From Bacillota bacterium (GTDB taxonomy: Bacteria > Bacillota > Clostridia > Lachnospirales > Anaerotignaceae), in NCBI GenBank assembly GCA_021768705.1, contig JAETUG010000004.1, forward strand, positions 52,425 through 116,424: DNA of 64,000 nucleotides. The letters are read 5' to 3'. Each line of letters begins with the position of its first letter. The stretch's first letter is position 1. Of this stretch, positions 29,144-36,974 are shown piece after piece. The translations under genes were made by a program, and so were the position numbers. Under the pieces are notes generated by a model. That model made no database searches and was not told the origin of the DNA. It saw only the letters and a list, made by a program, of their open reading frames with translations.

Positions 29144-30433
29144 TTAGCCCATCAGGTTAGGCAAGAACATGGAAATTGCAGGAATATAAGTGATGCACAG
29201 CAACGTGATAATCATCAGTGCCAGGAAAGGAATGATACCCTTGATGACAGTATCCAGCGTGGTTTCGCCTACACGGGATGCAACGAACAGGTTTACGCCC
29301 AGTGGAGGTGTGATGAAGCCGATGGCCAGGTTAACAACCATGATGATACCAAAGTGTGTAACATCTACGCCCATTGCTGTTACAACGGGGTACAGGATAG
29401 GTGCCAGAATCATGATAGCACACAGCGTTTCCATGAAGCAGCCAACGATCAGCAGCAGGATGTTGATCAGCAGCAGGATAATGATCTTACTATCTGTCAG
29501 AGCCAGCATAGCAGATGCAACTGTGGTAGGGATACGGCCCAGTGTCAGGACTTTGGAGAAGCCTGCAGCACAGCCGATAACGATCAGGATGGATGCTGTT
29601 GTTTCACAAGCATTCTTTGTGCACTGGATCAGTTTTTTCACATCCAGTTCTCTGTAGATCAGACAGCCAACAATGATACTGTAGATAACGGATACAGCCG
29701 CTGCTTCTGTTGGTGTGAAGATACCACCGTAGATACCGCCCAGGATGATAACGGGAGACAGGATCGCCCAGAAGCCTTCTTTTGTTTCGTGAAGTGCTCT
29801 CTTTATGCTGAAGGGTTCGTCGTCACCTTTGTAGCCCATTTTCTTAGCGTATACATAGGAGTACAGAATCAGTACCAGACCGATCAGAATACCGGGTACG
29901 AAACCAGCCAGGAACAGAGTAGATACGGAGCTGTTTGTTGTTACAGCGTAAATTACCATAGGGATACTGGGAGGGATGATAACACCGATGGAACCGGCTG
30001 CTGCGATCAGAGCCAGTACGAATTTTTTATCATAGCCTTTTTCCAGCATTGTGGGGATAACCATACCACCTACAGCAGCAACTGTAGCGGGACCGGAACC
30101 GGAAATCGCTGCGAAGAACATACATACAACGACTGTTACGATTGCCAGACCACCCTGGATTCTGCCGAAGAATACGTTGGCCAGATTCAGCAGTCTCTTG
30201 GAGATACCGCCGCCGCCCATCAGTTCACCGGCAAAGATGAAGAAGGGGATCGCCATGGTAGGGAAAGAGTCACAGCCGGTTACCATGTTCTGTGCAACAA
30301 AGCCCAGTGTCAGCTGTTTTGTATAAAGGATATAGCCCAGAGATGCAATACCCAGGGAGAAACCGATGGGAACTGTCAGCACCAGACATGCAATCAATGT
30401 AAGAAATACTACTGCAGCAATAGAACCTGTCAT
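29144..30433 (-). CDS. dctM: TRAP transporter large permease (DctM)
   Basis: 12-TM-like; PTMAIPFFIFAGELMGGGGISKRLLNLANVFFGRIQGGLAIVTVVVCMFFAAISGSGPATVAAVG. Confidence 0.95.
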   Translation of the reverse strand: MTGSIAAVVFLTLIACLVLTVPIGFSLGIASLGYILYTKQLTLGFVAQNMVTGCDSFPTMAIPFFIFAGELMGGGGISKRLLNLANVFFGRIQGGLAIVTVVVCMFFAAISGSGPATVAAVGGMVIPTMLEKGYDKKFVLALIAAAGSIGVIIPPSIPMVIYAVTTNSSVSTLFLAGFVPGILIGLVLILYSYVYAKKMGYKGDDEPFSIKRALHETKEGFWAILSPVIILGGIYGGIFTPTEAAAVSVIYSIIVGCLIYRELDVKKLIQCTKNACETTASILIVIGCAAGFSKVLTLGRIPTTVASAMLALTDSKIIILLLINILLLIVGCFMETLCAIMILAPILYPVVTAMGVDVTHFGIIMVVNLAIGFITPPLGVNLFVASRVGETTLDTVIKGIIPFLALMIITLLCITYIPAISMFLPNLMG

Positions 30434-30918
30434 GCTTCAGCCACCTCCTCGTGATTTTTCAATGCTTTTACGCGTCTAACGATACACTGGATCTGACGGA
30501 TCGCTGTCAACGCCATACCGATCATGGGTGCAGCATATACAAACTGCATGGGGATACGCATAGCGGGAGACATCTGACCAGACCAGGCGATTTTGCCGAA
30601 TACAGTATAGCCTGTAACCGCAATGAAGATAGCGAAGCCCAGAACGATCAGTTCGCTGAGGATTTCAATATAAGGACGTGCTTTTTTAGGATACAGATTG
30701 ATCGCAGCGTCGATACGGATATGTTTTTCTCTTCTTGCTGTGTAACTTACAGAGAAGTATACCAGCCATACGAACATATATCTTGCCAATTCTTCAGACC
30801 ATGTCAGGGAGCTCTGGAATACATAACGCATAACTACCTGAACGAAAATAACGATACTCATTGCAAAAATCAGTGGAATCATGAAAAATTCTTCCAAATG
30901 ATCCATAAACCATTTCAT
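30430..30918 (-). CDS. dctQ: TRAP transporter small permease (DctQ)
   Basis: VVMRYVFQSSLTWSEELARYMFVWLVYFSVSYTARREKHIRID; overlaps dctM. Confidence 0.94.
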   Translation of the reverse strand: MKWFMDHLEEFFMIPLIFAMSIVIFVQVVMRYVFQSSLTWSEELARYMFVWLVYFSVSYTARREKHIRIDAAINLYPKKARPYIEILSELIVLGFAIFIAVTGYTVFGKIAWSGQMSPAMRIPMQFVYAAPMIGMALTAIRQIQCIVRRVKALKNHEEVAEA

Positions 30919-30940
30919 TGTTTTTCCGCCCCTTTCCTAA

Positions 30941-32065
30941 TTAACCTTCAGCAGGGAATTTTGCCTTTGCTTTTTCCACTTCGCTGTACAGCAGGTCTAC
31001 AACAGAAGGATCTGTTACTTTCTCGTAAGCCATTTCCTTCAGACCTTCACAAGCTGCCACCATTTCTGCTTTTGCTTCGGGGGACAGGTCGCTGTATTCC
31101 ATGGAACCGCAATTTTTGATGTTTTCGATGGCAACCGCTTCGTATTCGGAACATCTTTCACGTTCGTAAGCAACTGCTTCGTCGGAAACCTTCAGTACGA
31201 TTTCCTGCTGTTCGGGTGTCAGACCATCGAATTTATCCTTACTCATCAGGATCAGGTAAGGAGAATAGATGTGTTTTGTATATGTATAGTGGCTCTGTAC
31301 TTCATAGAATTTTGTCTGCCATGTCAGTTCGGCGCCGTTATCCTGTGCGTCTACTGTTTTCTGCTGCAGTGCTGTAAACAGTTCAGTGAAGGCCATGGGT
31401 GTGGGGTTTGCACCGTAGTTTTTCCACTGCTGCAGCTGCAGTTCGTTTTCCATGATACGGATTTTGATACCCTGCAGATCGGACATGGAGTTGATGGGTT
31501 TGTTGGTGGACAGAGTACGGAAGGAGTTTTCCTGCCACTGCAGCAGTTTAAAGCCGGAATCTTCCAGGCCTTCTGCCAATCTGTCGCCCAGAGGGCCATC
31601 CAAAACTTCGTATACCTGCTGTTTGTTATCGAACAGCCAAGGGATATCCAGACAGAAGATATCATTTTCAAAAGAAGCTACTGTTGCGTTTGTTGCCAGT
31701 ACGATGTCGTAGTTACCAAACTGGCAGCCTTCCAACAGTTCACGTTCAGAACCAAGTACGTTGTCAGTGTAAATATCGCAGCTTAATGTGCCGCCGGATT
31801 CCTGTTCCAGACGCATTTTGAAGAATTTTGCAGCGTCGATTGTCGCAGGAGCGTTACCCAGTGCGTAGATGAAATGATAGCAGTCATCTGTCAGTTCTAC
31901 GCCGGATTCAAAGTTTACAGGTTCTACTTTCTTTTCTACAAAATCTGTATTTGTTGCTGTTGTGTTTTCGTCTGTTGCAGCTTCATCAGAAGAACCGCCG
32001 CAGCCGGCCAGACCAAACACTGTGACCGCCGCCAACATGGCAGCCAGACCTCTTTTTAAGATCAT
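30941..32065 (-). CDS. dctP: TRAP transporter substrate-binding lipoprotein (DctP)
   Basis: Lipobox VFGLAGCGG; SDLQGIKIRIMENELQLQQWKNYGANPTPMAFTELFTALQQKTVDAQDNG. Confidence 0.95.
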   Translation of the reverse strand: MILKRGLAAMLAAVTVFGLAGCGGSSDEAATDENTTATNTDFVEKKVEPVNFESGVELTDDCYHFIYALGNAPATIDAAKFFKMRLEQESGGTLSCDIYTDNVLGSERELLEGCQFGNYDIVLATNATVASFENDIFCLDIPWLFDNKQQVYEVLDGPLGDRLAEGLEDSGFKLLQWQENSFRTLSTNKPINSMSDLQGIKIRIMENELQLQQWKNYGANPTPMAFTELFTALQQKTVDAQDNGAELTWQTKFYEVQSHYTYTKHIYSPYLILMSKDKFDGLTPEQQEIVLKVSDEAVAYERERCSEYEAVAIENIKNCGSMEYSDLSPEAKAEMVAACEGLKEMAYEKVTDPSVVDLLYSEVEKAKAKFPAEG

Positions 32066-32635
32066 ACAATTCCCTCCTCAATATTGAACTGATTAGCCCG
32101 GTATGTGTTGCTTCTCTCAATCCGTTTTCCTTTCATTTGGACCAATGGAAAACGGAAGGTTTCTTTTGTACTGTTGCTTTGTTTTTTCTTTTGTAACACA
32201 AAATCCACTTAACAAAACTTCTTTTTTCGCGAAAAAAACTTTTTAAAGACTTAAAACGTCTTTTTTTGCATTATAATACTCTAATTTTCCAGTGTCAATA
32301 AACAATAAATCCAAAAAGAAGTTGTTTTTTCGTCTAAATTAAACTCTTTTTTGGTAAAATCAACTAAATTTATATCAATTTCATCTTTTCCGTGTCTTTC
32401 ACGAGACAACTTTTGTCCCATATGTGACTTCCATTTTGCAGTTTTGCAGTTATTTTTGATCGAAAATAAAGTTTTAAAATCATTTTTTATTTTTTTCTAT
32501 GTCTCAAAATCAAAAAAAGATGTTGTTTTTTAAAAATCAATAGACTTTTTTAAAACAAAGGTGTATAATATAAAATACGTTATTGAGGAACCTGCCTTTC
32601 AGGGAATAGTAGAATTTGAAAGAAGGTGCGATATT

Positions 32636-33349
32636 TTGAAGGGAACTGATCGCAGTGACGAATCAGCAGGGAAAAAACTCACACTGACAGATAAAATCTA
32701 TCAGGATATCAAGGATGATATCTCATCTAAGGCATTCCAGCCTGGGGAAAAATTAAACATCAAAGAACTTGCCAGGAAATATCAGGTTAGCGATACACCG
32801 GTAAAACAAGCCTTACAACGGCTGGCAGAAGAAAAACTGGTCATCAATACACCCAATAAGGGTATGAGTGTTCGGGCGTTGACACCTCATGAACTGCAGG
32901 ATATTTTCGATATGCGACTGATGATGGATACCTTTTTCATAAAGGATATCGTTACAACGCTGAACTATAATCAGGCTCTGCGCCAGCAGCTGATCGACTG
33001 TCTGGAAGCGCAGCGCAAATTCATTGAAACCGATGATTCCAATCACAAACCCGATGAATTCTTTGAACTGGATATGGATTTTCATACATTATATTTGGCG
33101 GCTTCCGGCAACCAGAAAGCCGTAGATGTTTTCAGAGATCTGCAGCCCTTTACTTATGCTTCCGGCACATATGTCAGTCAGCCTCATTACAGAGACTGCG
33201 AATGTGTAGATGAACATCAGGCTATCCTGGATGCAGCATTGGCATCCGATCTCGATGCATTGGTAGCAGCAGTGACGACCCATCTGAATAATTCCAGCAA
33301 AGCATTGCAGTTGATCTTCAAGGTAAATCAGATGGTTTACCCCGAATAA
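32636..33349 (+). CDS. GntR/FCD-family transcriptional regulator (TTG start proposed)
   Basis: LTDKIYQDIKDDISSKAFQPGEKLNIKELARKYQVSDTPVKQALQRLAEEKLVINTPNKGMSVRALT; FCD-like C-terminus; divergent from dctP. Confidence 0.9.
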   Translation: MKGTDRSDESAGKKLTLTDKIYQDIKDDISSKAFQPGEKLNIKELARKYQVSDTPVKQALQRLAEEKLVINTPNKGMSVRALTPHELQDIFDMRLMMDTFFIKDIVTTLNYNQALRQQLIDCLEAQRKFIETDDSNHKPDEFFELDMDFHTLYLAASGNQKAVDVFRDLQPFTYASGTYVSQPHYRDCECVDEHQAILDAALASDLDALVAAVTTHLNNSSKALQLIFKVNQMVYPE

Positions 33350-33378
33350 AAAAAGAGTCCTTTCGGACTCTTTTTTGT
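33349..33378 (+). terminator. Terminator AAAAAAAGAGTCCtttcGGACTCTTTTTT after GntR gene
   Basis: Perfect stem and T-run. Confidence 0.8.
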
Positions 33379-33382
33379 TGAA

Positions 33383-33417
33383 ACGAAAACCATTCATTCG
33401 TAAAGCTTCGCCTTACT
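33383..33417. repeat. Hairpin repeat copy A (ACGAAAACCATTCATTCGTAAAGCTTCGCCTTACT)
   Basis: Nearly identical to copy B. Confidence 0.75.
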
Positions 33418-33467
33418 TCTATGCCCTAACAGGTTCACAGTCCTTCGGACTATGTGATGTCTATCTT

Positions 33468-33521
33468 ACGAAAACCATTCATTCGTAAGGCTTTGCCTTA
33501 CTCATGTGCTTGCTCCGCAAG
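33468..33521. repeat. Hairpin repeat copy B (CATTCGTAAGGCTTTGCCTTACTCATGTGCTTGCTCCGCAAG)
   Basis: Shares the 5' part with copy A and the 3' part with copy C. Confidence 0.8.
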
Positions 33522-33532
33522 CCTACGAAACA

Positions 33533-33582
33533 AAAAAAGCCCACGATCAAGCATAAATGCTTGATCGTGGGCTTTTTATTGT
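33533..33582. terminator. Hairpin AAAAAAAGCCCACGATCAAGCATaaATGCTTGATCGTGGGCTTTTT
   Basis: Long perfect stem; bidirectional. Confidence 0.8.
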
Positions 33583-33600
33583 TTCTATGGTTTTCTACGT

Positions 33601-34200
33601 TTAAATCACGTACAACAGCTGTGTCTGATGGGCTTCCATAGACATTTCTGTCCAATAAGTACGGAAGGTATCTTCGTCCAATTCCGCTTCATTCGTCAGC
33701 ACACAGATATCATAGGCCGTACCGCCTTCCTGCAGAGAGAAATCATCAAAAACTTTCAGAACCTCAAAGTTTCTTGTATAATAAAAATCCCGATCCTCAT
33801 CCTCAGATTCATATCCGCTTCTTGTTTCATCTGTTACCAGCAGATAGCCTGTCTCCACGCTATAGTACAAATAATCCAAGATTGCGCCATCAAACTGACT
33901 ATACTGGCAGATGACAACAGAAGTCTCCTTTCCCGCTTCACTGGCGGTCAGAAAGGCATCCCATGCTTCCTGCCCCCCTGCCACTGCGCCATCATTGATG
34001 GTAAAGAAGCCTTCCTCCACCGCAGTCTCTGCCGGAATTTCCGCAGGCTGTTCCTTCAAATACGCAAGCATCTCTTCCTCTTTCGCTTCTGCTGCTGTTT
34101 TCTGTGTTTCCTGTGTCGGTTCTGTCTCTGTTTTTCCGCAGCCCGCAACACCACAAACCATCATGGCAGCAAAAAGCACTGCTAACATTCTCTTTCTCAT
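33601..34200 (-). CDS. Hypothetical lipoprotein (200 codons)
   Basis: MRKRMLAVLFAAMMVCGVAGCGKTETEPTQE; 19 nt after the recombinase stop. Confidence 0.75.
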   Translation of the reverse strand: MRKRMLAVLFAAMMVCGVAGCGKTETEPTQETQKTAAEAKEEEMLAYLKEQPAEIPAETAVEEGFFTINDGAVAGGQEAWDAFLTASEAGKETSVVICQYSQFDGAILDYLYYSVETGYLLVTDETRSGYESEDEDRDFYYTRNFEVLKVFDDFSLQEGGTAYDICVLTNEAELDEDTFRTYWTEMSMEAHQTQLLYVI

Positions 34201-34219
34201 CTTTCCTTCCTCCTTAAAA

Positions 34220-35176
34220 TCACTTTTGTATTTCGACCACAGGGGAATTTCTCGTTCCAAAGGGCGATTTGCACCTTTGTTTCATCCTTCTCCCCACTGC
34301 ATCGAATATTTCCTGTTTTATGATAGCTTCGTGGGTATTTTCCACCACAATCCATCGATCTTTCGGCAATTCTCGGGTCTTTTTCTCCTTAAAGCTAATC
34401 TTTTCTTCTTTGCCCTGAGCCATGTGTCCCAGATAGACAGGATTTTGCAGGATCTTTCGTATCGTTCCCACAGACCATGTTTTGCAGTCCTTCCTGCCCA
34501 TGTCCTGCCCCCGCTGTTTCTTCACCTGGGTGGGCGTGGGGATCGCCTCTGCCGTCAATCGTTCTGCAATCATTTTACAGGAAAGCCCCGATAAGTACAA
34601 GTCATATATTTTTTCCACGATCTGCGCCGTTTCCCGATCCACGATCAAATGATGGCGGCAGGCAGGATCTTTCAAATAACCATAGGGAGCATAATTGCCA
34701 AGAAACTGCCCCTCCTCCATCTTGCGGCGAAATACGGCCCGAATATTTTCCGAAAGCTCCTCTGAATACCATTCATTCACCAGGCTGTTGATCTGCCGTG
34801 CTTTTTTGTTGGCCCGCAAAGCCGTATCCACATGATCCACCACCGTGATAAAACGGATGCCCCATAAGGGAAACAATTCGTGGAAATATCGTTCCGCCGT
34901 GACGGCGTTTCTGGTAAAACGGGATTGGGTCTTGCATAATAGGATGGAGAATTTCCCTTCTTCCGCTTCTTTCAACATCTGCCGAAAGGCAGGTCTGTCC
35001 TCCCGCAGACCAGAATAATCCTCATCGGCATAAATGCCATAGACCCCCCAGCCTTGCTTATGGGCATATTCCAAGAGAAGGGCTTTCTGATTCTGGATGC
35101 TTTCGCTTTCTGCCACGCCCTTTTCCCGATCCTCTACAGAAAGCCTGCAATAGATGGCCGCTGTTTCCTGCTTCAT
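34220..35176 (-). CDS. Serine recombinase (resolvase N-terminal + Recombinase domain), short form lacking zinc ribbon
   Basis: AAIYCRLSVEDREKGVAESESIQNQKALLLEYAHKQGW...YADEDYSGLREDRPAFRQMLKEAEEGKFSILLCKTQSRFTRNAVTAERYF; LQNPVYLGHMAQGKEEKISFKEKKTRELPKDRWIVVENTHEAII. Confidence 0.93.
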   Translation of the reverse strand: MKQETAAIYCRLSVEDREKGVAESESIQNQKALLLEYAHKQGWGVYGIYADEDYSGLREDRPAFRQMLKEAEEGKFSILLCKTQSRFTRNAVTAERYFHELFPLWGIRFITVVDHVDTALRANKKARQINSLVNEWYSEELSENIRAVFRRKMEEGQFLGNYAPYGYLKDPACRHHLIVDRETAQIVEKIYDLYLSGLSCKMIAERLTAEAIPTPTQVKKQRGQDMGRKDCKTWSVGTIRKILQNPVYLGHMAQGKEEKISFKEKKTRELPKDRWIVVENTHEAIIKQEIFDAVGRRMKQRCKSPFGTRNSPVVEIQK

Positions 35177-35245
35177 GCCCGCCGCTCCTTTTTTCTTTCT
35201 TAGAAAAAATATACGGTAATCCTTTTATTTTATCCATAAAAAAAG

Positions 35246-35289
35246 CATTCGTAAGGCTTTGCCTTACTCATTGATTTGCTCCGCAAATC
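35246..35289. repeat. Hairpin repeat copy C (CATTCGTAAGGCTTTGCCTTACTCATTGATTTGCTCCGCAAATC)
   Basis: Matches copy B at 33480 with a compensated second stem. Confidence 0.8.
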
Positions 35290-35377
35290 TTTTTCAATTC
35301 CTATATTGACTGCACCTTACAAGCAAAGTCAGTCAATACAGGAACTGAAATGCTTTTCTCCGCTTTTACAAAAAAAA

Positions 35378-35405
35378 CCGCAATCGATGGATGCGGTTTT
35401 TAAGC
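35378..35405 (-). terminator. Hairpin AAAAACCGCAatcgatggaTGCGGTTTTT
   Basis: Stem with flanking A/T runs, downstream of the zinc-ribbon gene. Confidence 0.6.
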
Positions 35406-35410
35406 AAATC

Positions 35411-35647
35411 TTAAAGTCCTCTGAAGATATATTTCTGACACTTGGGACAAACAGAATCCTCATGAATCTTGCGGCGGCAATCCAGCCCTTTGCCACAATG
35501 GGGACATCTATACAGTTTTACTTCCAGGAAAATATCCAAGGCTACAATTATAATCATCAACGGGATATTCCTCGCAAATACGAAAGCCATCGCCGCCAGC
35601 GCATAAAGCACCAAACTTATTTTCTGGAATTTTTTAAACTTCGCCAT
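35411..35647 (-). CDS. Small membrane protein with C-terminal zinc ribbon
   Basis: MAKFKKFQKISLVLYALAAMAFVFARNIPLMIIIVALDIFLEVKLYRCPHCGKGLDCRRKIHEDSVCPKCQKYIFRGL. Confidence 0.7.
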   Translation of the reverse strand: MAKFKKFQKISLVLYALAAMAFVFARNIPLMIIIVALDIFLEVKLYRCPHCGKGLDCRRKIHEDSVCPKCQKYIFRGL

Positions 35648-35782
35648 CAGCGCAGTTCCTTTTTCTGATAAGGCTTGCACAATTTTTCCCTCCTTTTTTC
35701 GGATTCTTTCTCTTTATTTTACAACAAATGTATGCAAAATGCAATAAGAAAGAGAACTTGTCCCGAAAAGGAGGAATATCCC

Positions 35783-36478
35783 GTGACCCATGTCACGGGT
35801 ATCGCCTGCGGTAATGGCTGGAATTCGGACGGAATCTATCGAGGCATCGCCCCCGATGTAAATATCGTTTCCGTAAAAATATTGGATCGGTATGGGCAGG
35901 GAAATTCCACCCATGCGGTACTGGGTCTCAGATGGATAATGGACAATGCCCGTAAATATAATATTAAAGTAGTAAATCTCTCCATCGGCACCAATGACAG
36001 AAAAGTCAACCTGCCTTTGAAGGAAGCCGTCGAACGGCTCTGGCAAATGGGCATCGTGGTAGTGGCTGCCGCAGGAAATCCCGATGGAAGAAACGGCTAT
36101 CGTCCGCCTCCTGCCGTCAGCAGCGGGGTCATTTCCGTTGGGGCATGGGAGGACAGAAGCTATTTCCAGACTTCCTCCTTTTCCTTTTTTACCCAAGGGG
36201 AAATGCCCGACCTTTGGGCACCCGGGGAAAATGTCATTTCCGTCCTTTCCCCGGATTATGATTTTAGCCTGCCCAATCGCAGCCGCAGCAGCATCGTCAA
36301 GCAAAACTATATCACCATGAGCGGTGCATCTATGGCAACGCCCCTCATCAGTGGTGCAGCTGCCCTGCTTTTGGCACGAAATCCCCGTGCCCGCCCCGCA
36401 GAGATCAAAAAACTGCTGCTGCAAAAAGCCAGACCCTTCGGCGGACTTCTGACAGAGGAGGTCTGCCGCACATTTTGA
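35783..36478 (+). pseudogene. Subtilisin-like (S8) serine protease, 3' fragment
   Basis: THVTGIACGNGWNSDGIYRGIAPDVNIVSVKILDRYGQG...VVNLSIGTN...VVAAAGNPDG...MSGASMATPLISGAAALLL; contains the Ser motif; lacks Asp; possible GTG restart at 35783. Confidence 0.9.
35786..35801. repeat. Right 16-bp direct repeat (attR core)
   Basis: ACCCATGTCACGGGTA, identical to 28887-28902. Confidence 0.9.
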
Positions 36479-36495
36479 AGAAAGGTGGTTTTCTT

Positions 36496-36924
36496 ATGTC
36501 CGAAAACACTGTCTACACCCTCGCAAAGACCCTCCAGAAAACCGATGGACTGGAAAAGGATTTTTCCGAAATGCTTTCCAGTCTGCGGAACACCATTGAA
36601 AAAGAATATCTGCTGAAAATCCGCTCCGCCGCCAACTCGGAAAAATCCTTCGCTGTGGAACATCCGCCCCGGGAAGTAACTTTGCTCCGAGCCATGTCCG
36701 CCTTTATGGACGAAAACGGCAAACAGCAGATCGACCGCATGACAAAAAGCCTGCTGTTCCTGCATACCATGCAGCATATCCAGCAAGGCGTGGAGGATTT
36801 TTCCGCCGGAAATCTGCTGGAGGCCCGCAGCGCAGAGGGCGGCACCCCCGAAAGCCTGCCTTCTCCCCAATCCGCCAAAATGGCTGGATTATTGCTCACC
36901 TTGGCTCTTGCTGACCAGTTTTAA
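36496..36924 (+). CDS. Hypothetical helical protein
   Basis: RBS AAAGGTGG; MSENTVYTLAKTLQKTDGLEKDFSEMLSSLRNTIEKEYLL...VTLLRAMSAFMDENGKQQIDRMTKSLLFLHTMQHIQQG. Confidence 0.7.
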   Translation: MSENTVYTLAKTLQKTDGLEKDFSEMLSSLRNTIEKEYLLKIRSAANSEKSFAVEHPPREVTLLRAMSAFMDENGKQQIDRMTKSLLFLHTMQHIQQGVEDFSAGNLLEARSAEGGTPESLPSPQSAKMAGLLLTLALADQF

Positions 36925-36930
36925 AAGGAA

Positions 36931-36960
36931 AAAGCCTCAAGCCCTTTTCGGGTTTGAGGC
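36931..36960. terminator. Hairpin AGCCTCAAGCCCttttcGGGTTTGAGGCT
   Basis: Near-perfect stem between convergent genes. Confidence 0.75.
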
Positions 36961-36974
36961 TGCTCTGCTCCTTC

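Larger units (their letters stand above)
28887..35801. mobile_element. 6.9-kb site-specific integrated element with TRAP cargo, inserted in the S8 protease gene
   Basis: Exact 16-bp direct repeats ACCCATGTCACGGGTA at 28887-28902 and 35786-35801; serine recombinase inside; deleting the insert restores an in-frame protease. Confidence 0.88.

Noticed and set aside
29354-30454. 366-aa plus-strand ORF opposite dctM
   Set aside because: Cys/Gln/Asp-rich reverse reading of a TM protein; dctM is clearly the real gene.
31271-31786. Plus-strand ORF opposite dctP
   Set aside because: Shadow ORF with Cys-rich composition; dctP has a lipobox and TRAP signature.
28887-35801. Direct repeats as an ordinary transposase target-site duplication
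   Set aside because: No DDE transposase or terminal inverted repeats at the ends; 16 bp is long for a duplication, and a serine recombinase is present, so att-core homology fits better. Not fully excluded without a comparison strain.
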